This document shows, one piece after another, positions 35,804 through 46,398 of a DNA stretch of 64,000 bases. Under the pieces are notes generated by a model, which had not been told where the DNA came from, did no database searches, and saw only the letters and a program-made list of their open reading frames with translations. The stretch is from Tanytarsus gracilentus (lineage: Eukaryota; Arthropoda; Insecta; Diptera; Chironomidae). The stretch spans positions 7,564,001 through 7,628,000 of the forward strand of contig JAXRKN010000043.1 in NCBI GenBank assembly GCA_038502055.1, read 5' to 3'. A program made the translations under genes and the position numbers. Every line of letters begins with the position of its first letter. The stretch's first letter is position 1.

Positions 35804-38068
35804 ATGCCTCCCATCACTCAGTAAGTTACGGATGGTTCTGGGATTTGAGATTTCCACCCTAACCCATAGAAAAAAATCTCATCATGAAGAGAAAAAAACT
35901 CTATTCAGTTTGGGCGGCCTTCATTTCGTCACTTATTAGTGATTCTATTTATATACACATACAGTCATTAGATTACTAATTTAATGTTGTTTCTCTCATT
36001 TTAAATTCTCTTATGCTCTCGTGGCGCCGCTTCTTCAAAGAAGATCATTCTAATTTATTAACTTTATTTTTTCGCACAAACGTCTTGCTAACAGTAACTT
36101 CCATTCATGAATGAATAAAATAAAATATATTGGCATTATAAAGTGTGAGTGACAAAATGTCAGAAGTTGACGGATGACTTTAATATTTTTTAAATTTGGA
36201 ACAAAATGATTTGTTTAAATTTTATGAATAAATTTTTAAGATTTTTAATATTTCATTCCATTTTCCACCTCGTTCCAATCGTCTTCACCCTCTGACATAC
36301 ATCATCACACTCAAATAAATATATTAAAAATCTTTATCCTCACTCGCAGTTACAATCAAGCACTCGACTCGATAAAATATCTCACAATGAGCGAAAATAA
36401 TTCAAAAGTAACCATAAAATCTATTGAGAAGTCAATTCTCTTCCAAAGACGTCTTCATCATGGCGATAGTCACAATTATGACTTCATCGGCGGACATGAA
36501 GAAGAAGATGTTCAATTGAGAAATCATAAATCAAATACTAACACCTTAAAAAGTGCTGATAACAATGATAATTTTACGAAATTGAATAACTCGAAGCCTC
36601 ACGGTGGTGGCGGTGAAAAAAAAATGGACTCACAAATGGGAAAATCTGTTAAATTTGAAATTAATAAAGGGTCAGTTTGTAATTGACTCAATTCGCAAAA
36701 TTAAAAAGTGATTCACTCGCTTTCATAATCCACAAACAAAAAATTGCAAAAATAAGCTTTGAGTGTTTAACAAATTAAATTAAATAGTGTCGATGCATTT
36801 TATTCATACTTGAAAAATTATTTTAGAGTGTCGGCAAATATGAGCTTGGAGACGATGCAATGCTCACGATGTGACGAAGGTTTTGAGCCTCAAGAGAAAA
36901 TTGTTAACTCGAATGGTCAATTGTGGCATATTCAGTGCTTCGTGTAAGTAAATTAAAATTTAGATTAATTCCATGGATTAAAAAGTTCAGATTAGATTAT
37001 AAATATGAAGAAACCCTCGATTTATTTTTAATCTTTTTAATTTTTAGCTGTGCTCAATGCTTTCGACCCTTTCAAGATGGAATTTTCTACGAGTTCGAGG
37101 GTCGAAAATATTGTGAGAAGGATTTCCGTGTCCTCTTTGCTCCATATTGCAACAAGTGTGGCGACATTGTTATTGGACGTGTCATTAAGGCCATGAATGC
37201 GAGCTGGCATCCCGAGTGCTTCCGCTGTCAAATGTGTCAAGGAGAGTTGGCCGACTCTGGATTCATTCGTAACAATAATCGTGCTTTGTGTCATGGCTGC
37301 AATGCTCAGCTCAAAGCTTCGGAAATCGGCAAGTATTCATGCCACAAATGTCACGGATTGATCGATGGTGCACCTTTGCGTTTCCGTGGTGAAGTCTATC
37401 ATGGATATCATTTTAACTGCACCTCATGTAGCGTCGAACTTGATTCGACTGCTCGTGAGATCAAAAGTCGCACTGGATTTGCTGCTAATGATATGGTTAG
37501 AAACTTTTAAAAATATTTTTTTGTTGCACATAAATTAAAGCCTAAAAAATTCTTCTAGAACGAACTGTATTGTTTAAAGTGCCACGATCGTATGGGAGTT
37601 CCAATTTGCGGTGCTTGTCGTCGTCCGATTGAGGAGCGTGTTGTAACGGCTCTGGGTAAGCACTGGCATGTTGAGCATTTCGTTTGTGCCAAATGTGAGA
37701 AGCCATTTTTGGGTCATCGTCACTATGAGAAGCGAGGTCTTGCCTATTGTGAGACTCACTATCATCAACTTTTCGGCAATTTATGCTTTGTATGCAATCA
37801 AGTCATTGGAGGAGATGGTGAGTTTTAAGAGTGATAATTTAATTAATGATTTTTTATTTAAATTCTCTCAGTGTTCACTGCACTCAACAAGGCATGGTGT
37901 GTTAATCACTTTAGTTGCGACATGTGCAATCAAAATCTCGATTTAAAGTCAAAGTTCTACGAGTACGATGAGAAGCCAGTGTGTAAGAAGTGCTACGAAA
38001 GAATGCCGTCCGAGTTGAGGAAACGATTGAGAATTGCACACGAGATGACGATGAGAAAAGCTCCATAG
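35804..38068 (+). CDS. stck: PINCH / LIMS five-LIM adaptor (steamer duck)
   Basis: Common exons are 36,827-36,943, 37,048-37,495, 37,559-37,817 and 37,872-38,068. They can be joined in phase to either of two coding first exons: 35,804-35,820 (MPPITQ, 345-residue product, the usual PINCH length) or 36,387-36,670 (a 94-codon polar N-terminus, 434-residue product). Five LIM double zinc fingers are intact, beginning at CSRC, CNKC, CHKC, CGAC and CFVC, each with the C-x2-C...H-x2-C pattern and second finger. The basic C-terminal tail is MPSELRKRLRIAHEMTMRKAP. PINCH binds integrin-linked kinase and RSU1 in the IPP complex at integrin adhesions and muscle attachment sites. AATAAA at 38,429. Identity is certain from LIM order; the two-start model is inferred. 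Confidence 0.95.
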
Positions 38069-38599
38069 ATTATTAATTTTGACCGACAACAGCGATTTAT
38101 ATAGACTTAACTGCGTCTAACAAAAACTAATTTTTAATAATTGTTAATTGTGTTTCAAATACAAGTTCGAAAATTTTGAAAATTTAATGTCATTGCTTTA
38201 AACTTTTTTTTTATTTTTGACGAAAAAAATTATGTGCCTTATCTAAGAGGATCAAATTGCCAGAATTAAGCTACTTAAAATATTTTGCAATTCGATTCTT
38301 CAAAACCTACTAAACTGCCTTTAAAAAATTTACGACGAACTAAAAATCTATTAATTTTTAGAGCAACCTCAGTTGAATGTTCTCTTAGTATTAATCCATG
38401 GAACGAATGTATAAAATTTTAAAAAATTAATAAAAAGAGAAAAATTAATATTTTTACAAAAACTATTGGATGAGAAATTTTTATTTTAAACTTTTCGACA
38501 AAAGTTATTAAATTTCAGAGCAAAAATTGAGTGAGAAAATTTTCAAATAATGAAAAATTCTTTTTTACAAAAAAAAATCTTCATGTTAAAGTAAATTAA

Positions 38600-39672
38600 T
38601 TATAAGTCGTTTGTTGAATCCGGGGTTGGTTGTAGTCGACGCTTCTTTGGTGCACTACTTGAACCTGAATCACTGTTAAAATAATTCCAAGTAAAAATTA
38701 AGTTTTATGAAAAAAATTAATATATTTACTTTATTGCACGTTTCGGAGCTGTCTTCTTCTTGTTTTCGGATTCACTCGATTTTTGAGTGACACTTAAAAA
38801 AATTAAATTGCAATTTTTTTTTCACCAAAAATAATTTAAACTCACCTTGGAGCTGCTCGAGCTTGAACGCGACGTCTCGGCGGGACTCGTAAGGCCGGAT
38901 GAATTCCACCCACGACTCCAGCACCAGCAAAAATAATACCAGGCCAACATTCCGAACTACGAAGCTCCTCATCATCCATAACGGACAACATTAGATGCCT
39001 TGGAGTGATTGTCTTTTTGCGAGCAGCCAAAGCTTTTTCTGCACTGCCATCAAGCAGTTCTTCAAGTACATACTGAACAGCGGCGGTTAGATAAACAACT
39101 GACGCTAAAATAAATTAAATTAAGCAAATTTAACTTCTTATTTTTAAAAGAAAAAACTCACCACGATTGAATCTATATCTGCAAGTCTTTTTAATGTAAT
39201 TGGCAAATTTATTGCATGGAAGCTTTAAGCCTGCTTTTTGCCATTGACGCTTTCGATAGGGCTGAACTTCATTTCTAGAGACACGAGTTGAGTTGCCACG
39301 CGGTGGATTAATTTCGTCAATTTCACTTTCACTAGAACTTTCGGAAGTATTTGCTGTTGAGTCACTCTCGCTCTCTGAATCGTCCGACTCACTTTCGGAG
39401 GCTTCCTGCTCTTCGTCATTTCTATTGACTGCAGCAACTTGCGGCGGTGGACTTTGGAAAACATTTGCATCCGATCCAGATGCATTACTCGGTGTAATGT
39501 TAGCGTTAGGAGGTGCATGATTATTCGAAATATTACTCTCTTCGTCTTCAGATGATTGTTCCGATAGTTGAAGCTCGGATCTCGGTGGTGTTGGTGGTTT
39601 TGCTGGGGTTTTAACTTTTTTAGGTATTTTAATCGCACCTTTTTTCGCAGCTGGCTTCTTTTTTGGTGGCAT
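38600..39672 (-). CDS. divergent histone H2A-like protein with long acidic N-terminal extension
   Basis: Four exons on the minus strand join in phase: 39,672-39,162, 39,104-38,846, 38,792-38,730 and 38,672-38,600, giving 301 residues. Residues 1-30 are basic (MPPKKKPAAKKG...), about 35-120 are disordered and strongly acidic (SESESDDSESESDS). Residues about 147-245 align with the H2A histone fold: AGLKLP for AGLQFP, VVYLTAAVQYVLEELL for the alpha-2 helix, RKKTITPRHL for KKTRIIPRHL, DDEEL for NDEEL, and AGAGVVGGIHPAL for the docking segment. A basic tail ends in KKRRLQPTPDSTNDL. Canonical H2A is about 124-130 residues and usually intronless; the introns and absence of an obvious histone 3' stem-loop suggest a replication-independent variant. 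A TATATA lies at 39,716-39,721. A chromatin role is inferred; it might also be a histone-fold partner in another complex. Confidence 0.85.
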
Positions 39673-40048
39673 TTTCACTTTTGAATTAATTTTTAACTTG
39701 ATAGAGGACACATTGTATATACACGAGTTGAGAAAGAAACGTGATGTGATGCATGGATGGATTGAATTGAGAGAGTCATATGCACATGTTGAGAGGAAAC
39801 TCATTTTATTTGTGTATCATTCGAGAAATGGAAGGTATTAAAAGTTAATTTAATATTTTTTTTAATGTGTAATAAAAAATATTTAAAATTTATTAAATTT
39901 TTATTTTAATTTTTTTTTGCAATCATTTCCGTTAGATTTAAAAAATTGAAGCTAAAACTTTTTTTCGCTTCAATTTCTTAAAAGTAAACAAACAAAAAGA
40001 AGTAAAATAATTTTGCACAATAAAAATTATAATTTTTTTTCAAATAAA

Positions 40049-40608
40049 ATGAACAAATTAAATTTCAACTCTACGCCAGGTCGATTCCAGACAAGTGGCT
40101 TAAGTCGATCAGCTCTAATGAGACGAAGATTAACTCCGGGAAGTTCGCCAGCGGGTAAATTTTAATTTGACTCTGAATTTCTTTTAATTAAAATTTTTAT
40201 TATTTTTTAGAATCAGAAAAGCCAACATTGCAGAAAACATCACTTTCCACTCCAAGAACATCAGCTGTTAGTAAAATTGTCGATAAGTCAGTTATTACAA
40301 AAAAGAAACTTGAATTTGCCGGACACAAATGCGTTGAAGAGAAGTTAAAAGCGAGCGAAAATAAAAATAAGAGTGCCGACTATGAATCCTTCGATGAAAA
40401 TCAATTATCAGAATTGCTAAAAACGCGAAAGGAAGAGCTTGAAGTGTTAAGACGACATCAGAAAGAAAAGACTAAGCTTATCGAATACACGGCGAGATGG
40501 AAGGAAGTGGGCAATGAGGCACTTGAGATACTGACTGAAAAATATTTTAAAATGAGCCGCGAACAACTGATCCATAAAATGGCACTCGACGACGATGTTT
40601 TCGATTAA
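40049..40608 (+). CDS. SFR1 / MEI5-like recombination accessory protein
   Basis: Two exons, 40,049-40,154 and 40,211-40,608, join in phase to give 167 residues. The N-terminal half is basic and disordered (TPGRFQTSGLSRSALMRRRLTP), as in SFR1. The C-terminal half is a coiled coil (LSELLKTRKEELEVLRRHQKEK) followed by ARWKEVGNEALEIL and a MSREQLIHKMALDDDVFD end, which matches the Mei5/Sfr1 layout of a W-x-x-x segment, helix and terminal 'L-I-x-x-x-x-L-D' motif. With SWI5, SFR1 stimulates RAD51 strand exchange. The call rests on motif memory, not an alignment. It starts 376 bases from the divergent H2A-like gene and ends 56 bases from the convergent mRpS18C. Confidence 0.6.
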
Positions 40609-40642
40609 ATCCATTTATTTACTAAACGTACTAAAACCCAGA

Positions 40643-40655
40643 TTTATTTAATAAA
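40643..40655. terminator. overlapping two-way polyadenylation signals
   Basis: TTTATT (40,643-40,648, AATAAA on the minus strand) and AATAAA (40,650-40,655) sit one base apart in the 56-base gap between two convergent stop codons. The + strand signal can serve the SFR1-like gene and the minus-strand signal lies 17 bases past the mRpS18C stop. Confidence 0.6.
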
Positions 40656-40664
40656 GTTTAATAT

Positions 40665-41163
40665 TTAATATTTATGAGGTCTAATCGGTCTTTCTGGATC
40701 AAAGAGCTTTGGATCTTTAAGGAATTCGGGTTTCTTTGTCATGACACCCATAAAGCCCATCGATTGTGCCTTGACAATTTCAGCCTCGACCTCTTGCTGC
40801 TTTTGCTTGCACAATCCGGTTATGTGACGACCATAAATGCGACCTTAAAATTATTAATTAGTTTATGTGAATTTTTCTAATTAACTTTACTCTACCTGTG
40901 TAGGGCGATTGAAATTGCGACAACAGTCGAACATTTTTATAATCAGGCTGGATGTTATTTTTACACATAATGCACAGGATCTGTTCCTTTTTAAATGGAT
41001 TTTGCATCTCTATCGGATCATCGGAATTTTCAGCCGACGATGAATATTTATTTTTTAATTGCGATTGAGCTAAAAGTTTGAAATTAATTTAATTGTTTTA
41101 TGTTCTCATTCAGTTAAAGTTCATACCTCGTGGTAATCGACGTAAAACAAGCCTTGCAAACAT
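40665..41163 (-). CDS. mRpS18C: mitochondrial ribosomal protein S18C (bS18m)
   Basis: Three exons on the minus strand, 41,163-41,127, 41,069-40,896 and 40,843-40,665, join in phase to give 129 residues. The N-terminus is basic and arginine-rich (MFARLVLRRLPR), fitting a mitochondrial targeting peptide. The core contains NPFKKEQILCIMCKN, PDYKNVRLLSQF, then SPYTGRIYGRHITGLC, which are hallmark S18 segments; the two CxxC-type cysteines and C in TGLC are those of the zinc-binding S18C type. It is part of the small mitoribosomal subunit. It is divergent from SAS10 with 146 bases between start codons. Confidence 0.92.
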
Positions 41164-41309
41164 GATTTTAATTTAATTTATTAAAAAATTTGCTTAAATG
41201 TTTGTTCACGTGGTTTTCGATGGGAGACTTTCGAGTGCGTTCAGAAAACATTTCGCACGTGCTGTTTATAAACAAATCGAGGAAAAATTATTCAAAAAAT
41301 TAAATAGCA
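41164..41309. promoter_or_regulatory. compact two-way promoter region (mRpS18C / SAS10)
   Basis: Only 146 bases separate the start codons of two divergent housekeeping genes, so both promoters and 5' UTRs must overlap or abut. The segment is locally less AT-rich around 41,210-41,260 (CACGTGGTTTTCGATGGGAG, TTCGCACGTGCTG), with two CACGTG E-box motifs. No TATA box is evident. Confidence 0.5.
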
Positions 41310-42596
41310 ATGGATAAACTCGATCTTGAGGATGAAGGTGATTATCAGCTGTCGGATAGCGATGAAGAGTACACGCAGCATGAGAGGAAACTCCTTAAAA
41401 AGGTTCAGAAAGGACGCAAAAATGAGGCCGAAAGTAGCGACGAGGAAGTAATGAAATTCGACGAGAGCGATGAAGAAAGTGACGACTCTGAAGTTGAAAG
41501 ATTCGTGGCTGATAGTGATTTAGAGAGCGCTCATGGAGATGACAATAATCTTCCAGACAGTCGTCAGTGGGGTGGCAAAAAGTCGATGTACTACAATACG
41601 GATTTCCAAGACAATGATTATAGCGAATACAATGAGAAAGAGGAAGAACTTGCCATGTTGGAGCAGCAAGAAGCTCTCGCCATTCAAAAGAGACTTGCTA
41701 GCGAGTTGACCGATGCAGATTTTAATCTTGAGATGTTTGCTACGCCCGTACAACATCCAGAAGATGAGAAAGTTAAAAAGCTCAAAACTGATCTTTCGGA
41801 AATGACATTGAAGCAAAAACTAGCGCTCCTTCGAACAGATTCACCCGAGTTTGAGGGATTGGTGAAAGATTTTAATGAAAAAATGACCGAGAGCAAGGAC
41901 TTGCTGGTTCCATCCCTCGAACTCTTCAAATCTATCGACTTCCCTAATCATAAATTTGTAGAATTCATCCGGTGCCGCAACGACCTCATTCTCAGCTATT
42001 GCACCAACATCAGTTTTTATCTCATGCTGAAAGCCAAACGAGTAAAAATCACCAATCATCCAGTCGTTAAACGACTTGTGCAATTCCGAGAGCTAATCAG
42101 CAAGCTGGACGATATTTTTGAATATGTCATCAAACCACAATTGGAAGTGATCCTAGCAGAGGTGAAAGATGATGATGACAAACTCAAACCAAATCCGAGA
42201 AAACTGAAAATGCTTGAGGACCTCAAGAGTAAAGTTGAAGAGAGTTTAGTTATGAACGACGACGATGAGAGCAATGCCTCCGAGAGCTTTGAAAAGCCGC
42301 TCTTTAATAAAGAATCAAGCGACTCAGATGAGGAAAAAGTTGACGATCAAAGCGATAACGAGGATAAGAAAGGAAGTAAACGTGCAATTAATCGACAAAT
42401 TGCCAAGAATAAAGGACTAACAGTGACCAAGCGACGCGAGCTTCGAAATCCACGCGTTAAAAATCGCCGCAAGTTCACAAAAGCTGTCAAAAACCGTAAG
42501 GGAGCGGTTCAACCTATCCGATCGAAGACAGACCTCTATGGCGGTGAGGCGACGGGCATTAAAACTCATCTAAAGAGAAGTGTTAAAATTAAATAA
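41310..42596 (+). CDS. SAS10 / UTP3 small-subunit processome protein
   Basis: A single exon of 428 residues. The N-terminal 80 residues are very acidic (SDSDEEY, DESDEESDDSE). The middle carries the Sas10/Utp3/C1D domain (about 165-260; LVPSLELFKS...FYLMLKAK...HPVVKRLVQFRELI). A second acidic stretch precedes the basic Sas10 C-terminal domain (about 350-428; AINRQIAKNKGLTVTKRREL, RNPRVKNRRKF, LYGGEATGIKTHLKRS). The protein works in nucleolar 18S rRNA processing as part of the U3 processome. The stop codon TAA is embedded in an AAATAAAAA sequence that includes an AATAAA, so the true poly(A) signal may overlap the stop. It is convergent with the PDPR-like gene 117 bases away. Confidence 0.93.
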   Translation: MDKLDLEDEGDYQLSDSDEEYTQHERKLLKKVQKGRKNEAESSDEEVMKFDESDEESDDSEVERFVADSDLESAHGDDNNLPDSRQWGGKKSMYYNTDFQDNDYSEYNEKEEELAMLEQQEALAIQKRLASELTDADFNLEMFATPVQHPEDEKVKKLKTDLSEMTLKQKLALLRTDSPEFEGLVKDFNEKMTESKDLLVPSLELFKSIDFPNHKFVEFIRCRNDLILSYCTNISFYLMLKAKRVKITNHPVVKRLVQFRELISKLDDIFEYVIKPQLEVILAEVKDDDDKLKPNPRKLKMLEDLKSKVEESLVMNDDDESNASESFEKPLFNKESSDSDEEKVDDQSDNEDKKGSKRAINRQIAKNKGLTVTKRRELRNPRVKNRRKFTKAVKNRKGAVQPIRSKTDLYGGEATGIKTHLKRSVKIK

Positions 42597-42713
42597 AAAT
42601 CGTTGAATTTCAAAACCAAAAATGATTTTATTTTGCGATTAATACGTTTGAGATTATTAAGTACATCATTTTAGTTAATGCAGGCATGTGATTATCAAAT
42701 AATTTAAAAAAAT

Positions 42714-45465
42714 TTACTGACGCTTCTTAACGCTAAAAACAGTTGATGGTCGATAGTTGGTGTTGTTAACATTTTCGTTGTGCTTTAAAAATGACAGCTC
42801 AGATGCTGATGTAAAGACCGATGCTTCGAATTTTGTGTCCACAATGTCAACGTGATAAACGGCATTGGGGTCTTTAATGTAGTCGATTGTTATATTCTCA
42901 TTCTTGCGACTCTCCGGCATGTGAATAAATCCAAAACACACCATTTTACCGCATCGGAAACCATAATTAGCTGTCGTTACGGTTCCAACGTATTGATTGT
43001 TCCTAAAAATTGGCTCCGATCCCCAAGGCCAAATATCTGCATCTATGTCAAAATTTTCGAGCGTCAACATCACGAGTCTCTTTTTAATTCCTTCCTTCTT
43101 TTGCTTCAACAAAACTTCCTTTCCAAGAAATTCTTTGTTGAAATCGACATAGTGATCTTGTCCCGCCTCAATAGGAGTGACAATCGATGTAAGCTCTTCA
43201 TTTATGAACGGAACAAATCGTTCGAGTCTCATGAATCTTTGCGTGAGTGTTCCGACGTCCTTCGCGCCATAATCTAGGCCAACTTTTTTGAGTTCATCGT
43301 AAACGTGAAGTGCATACTCTGACGGTATGTAGAGACAGTAGCCGGGCTCTCCCGTATGGGTATAACTAAGAATAAGCACATCAGAAGCAAATCCTACATT
43401 GCATCTTATGTAGTGAAAGGGTTTTAAATTCAAATCCGAATTGGTTAATTCACTTAAAAGCATATAGGACTTTGATCCTACAACATTAATTACTGTATAG
43501 CTTGAAGTGTGATCAGATAGTCGAATGGTCTTATTATCAACCGGTAAATTATCTTGCATCCACTGCAAAATTCTCGTTTGCTGACTCGACGGTGAAATCA
43601 TAAAAAATGAGTCAGGTTTTTGCCTCACAATGATGCACTCATTCTCATATCCGCCATTTTTGTTGAGCATTCCCGTTTTTATACATGTCTCTAAATCTAT
43701 GTCAGCATTGTTGGTGCACAATCTCTGCAGATACTTCACGACATCGGCTGTGTTGGAAGACTTAATTTTAATTTTAGAAAATGATGATATGTCAATGATG
43801 CCGACCGTCTCGACACATGCCGCGTACTCATTTTCCATAAAGTTAAAAAATTTCGGCTTAAAAAATGTTGGTGCCGGCATTGTTGGAAGTGCTTCACCAT
43901 TCATATGTTTATAAGTTGTATCGAAATAAAGTGCTCTCTCATAAGCCATCGTAGTGCCAAAAACGCCTCCTTGCTGCTCAAGCTTTGAATATAGAGGTGA
44001 AGTTCTCAATTTTCTCGCATACTTATATTCAGATTGGTTAGGGTAGCTGATTTGGTAGTGCTTTCCAACAATCTCCTTAATGCGTTGCGACAAATAATTT
44101 CGATTGTTGTGTAACTCATGAAAACGTTGAATTGAAAATGAGAAAAGTTCGTGAGTCGGTCGTCCCTCAATCATCCATTCGGCCACAAACTTTCCGACAC
44201 CACCTGCACCCTGAATTGAATTTCCGTTTGTGCCAACAGCGACAAAATAATTATTAACATCCGGTGATTCGCCCAAAATCCAGCGAGAGTCGGGCGTGAA
44301 AGTATCTGGAGAAATTCTCATGTATGGCGCACCTTGCGATGCATTTAAGGCCGGATATCTCTCGACAAGTTTATCCCAAATTTTTTCTAAATGCTCATGA
44401 AGGTTGCCGTTGATATCTTTCATCCAATCTTTCGGTACAGACCCTTCAAAAACGGGACTTGCATCGTCCTCGAACCATCCAATGAGAAATTCATCGCTAT
44501 CCTGTCGACTATAATTGTTTGAGTCATAATCTCGAACGCATGGCAGGATAAGATCTTGTGGTAGATTTAATCCGTTGGTTATGAGATAATAGTGCTCAGA
44601 TGGATATGCTGGAATCTTTACAGGCTTATCACACTTCAAACCCAACTCTCGACTCCATATACCAGCCGCGTTAACGAAATATTCACATTTAACAACTCCA
44701 CCATCAGTTTCAACGCCAATCACCGAGTTATTATCAGTCATGACATATTTGACGCTGCACTGCTCACGATATTGAACGCCATATTTCTTTCCCAAATGAA
44801 CAAGTGCATCGCATATTTTTCCAGCATCAGCATAACTGTCGTCGGCGACATACACACCGCCAAGGAGATCATCAACAAACAGATATGGATGAAGTTCCTG
44901 AATCTCTTTTGGCGTCACAAACTGACAATCAAGGCCCTCCACACGACTATAGCTCATTCGTCGCTTTAAGGCAATGACACGGTCTTGAGTTTGTGCAAGA
45001 TTGATTGATCCCGACTTGACGAGGCCAACGTCATAGCCGAGAGATTCAATTTCTCGATACATATTGAGACTCTCGTTGATGACTCGTCGCATTGCATAAG
45101 GCTTAAAGAGACCAATGAGACCTAAAATAAATGTTTTAATTTTGATTAATTTTCAAGGTCAATTAAGTTAACACGAACGAACCAGTGGAGGTATGAGAGG
45201 TTCCACTTTTAATGCGATTCTGTTCGAGGATCAAAATGTCCTTCCATCCATTTTTGGTTAGGTGATAAGCAACCGAATTCGCCACTGCACCTGAGCCTGA
45301 ATTAATAAAATAAATTTTAATTTTATCACAGGAAAATTTCATTTAAATACCTGCAATGACGACTTGAGCCGATTGAGGGAGAATATCATTATTGTCGCTG
45401 TATTTTCGATGGCACAACCAACATATTCTACTTAAATTATGATTTCTGTGGAGACTTCTAAGCAT
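42714..45465 (-). CDS. PDPR-like mitochondrial flavoprotein (DMGDH/SARDH family)
   Basis: Three exons on the minus strand, 45,465-45,351, 45,296-45,183 and 45,121-42,714, join in phase to give 878 residues. The start begins an arginine-rich presequence (MLRSLHRNHNLSRI). A dinucleotide fold follows, VVIAGSGAVANSVAYHL (about 34-50), then the DAO oxidase domain with NAAGIWSRELG, the FAO_M middle region with MPAPTFFKP, and a folate-type aminomethyltransferase (GCV_T) C-terminus with IDISSFSKIKI, GEPGYCLYIPSEYA and NYGFRCGKMVCFGF. The length matches PDPR (879 in human), the regulatory subunit of pyruvate dehydrogenase phosphatase, better than DMGDH or SARDH. The S-G-T-S-H-T-S-T-G loop lacks the T-W-H-A-A-G pattern I associate with the active dehydrogenases. 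Minus-strand AATAAA at 42,627-42,632. Family certain, PDPR assignment probable. Confidence 0.85.
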
Positions 45466-46398
45466 TGAGATTGTGCATCCAAAATTTTTGTGATGAGAAA
45501 TGAAGATTTTAAAAATAAATTCTAGATCGACTAAAATAAAACCCGTTTGTTTTTCAGTGTGTGGTGTGCATGCGACGCAATTATTTTGTTTAATTTCTTT
45601 TTTTAAAATGAAAAATAAATTAAATTTTCTGACTCAGATTCGAATTGTTTTTTTAATTTTTATAATTTTTACGGCCACGTGGTCAAATTTGCTCTTTCAA
45701 AGCTGACCTAAAATTAAGCTTGTATGTACTGTTCATGCTGTTAAGATATTTTTTTCAAAATTATATTTTTAATATTTTTAATGGGTGAATAAAATATTTT
45801 TAAATGAAAATTCCTTAATTATTGAAGGGGTCTCAAATTTCTTTCGATGAAATTCTTTTGCTCAAATTTTTTGCAAAAAATAAAGAGCGAATAACTTCCT
45901 CCTGCCACGCTGTTTTAAAACTGTATCAATTTTCTATTACAGAAAAGATGTAAAGATTTTTAAAAAATTCAGGAAAAAATTCTTTGTCTCATTTTAAAAA
46001 GAAATTTTTTATCGATTTTTTATTAAATTTTCACGTTTCTTTAACAAATTAAAAAAATTCCGCTGATTTTAAATTTTCATACTCAATTTCATGAGAAAAT
46101 TTTTCTACATACAATTTCAACTTGAGTCCAAATTCAAAAAACTTTTTTGTAACGTATGAATTTCACTTTCACTCTCACAAAAGTACTCGTATTTGATAAG
46201 ATAAGACTCACCTGTAAAAATAGCAATAATTTTTCATTAGTTTAGTTTTGTTCGTCTATTGTTAAAGACATAAAATTAGTGCTTGATTTTTTTTAAAAAA
46301 TTTATGCTACAGCGATAAGATAAGAAAAATTTTCATCGCAATTTTCGCATGATTCAGAGTGTTCAAAAATTATGTTGCATTTCATTGGAGTTAAAATC
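45466..46398. other. divergent intergenic region, PDPR-like / vWA-like ectoprotein
   Basis: About 930 bases between two divergent start codons. AT-rich, no gene seen. Promoters for both genes are expected here, but I cannot place them. Confidence 0.5.

Noticed and set aside
42852..43277. Plus-strand frame of 141 residues within the PDPR-like gene
   Set aside because: Antisense shadow of the long third exon, with no domain of its own.
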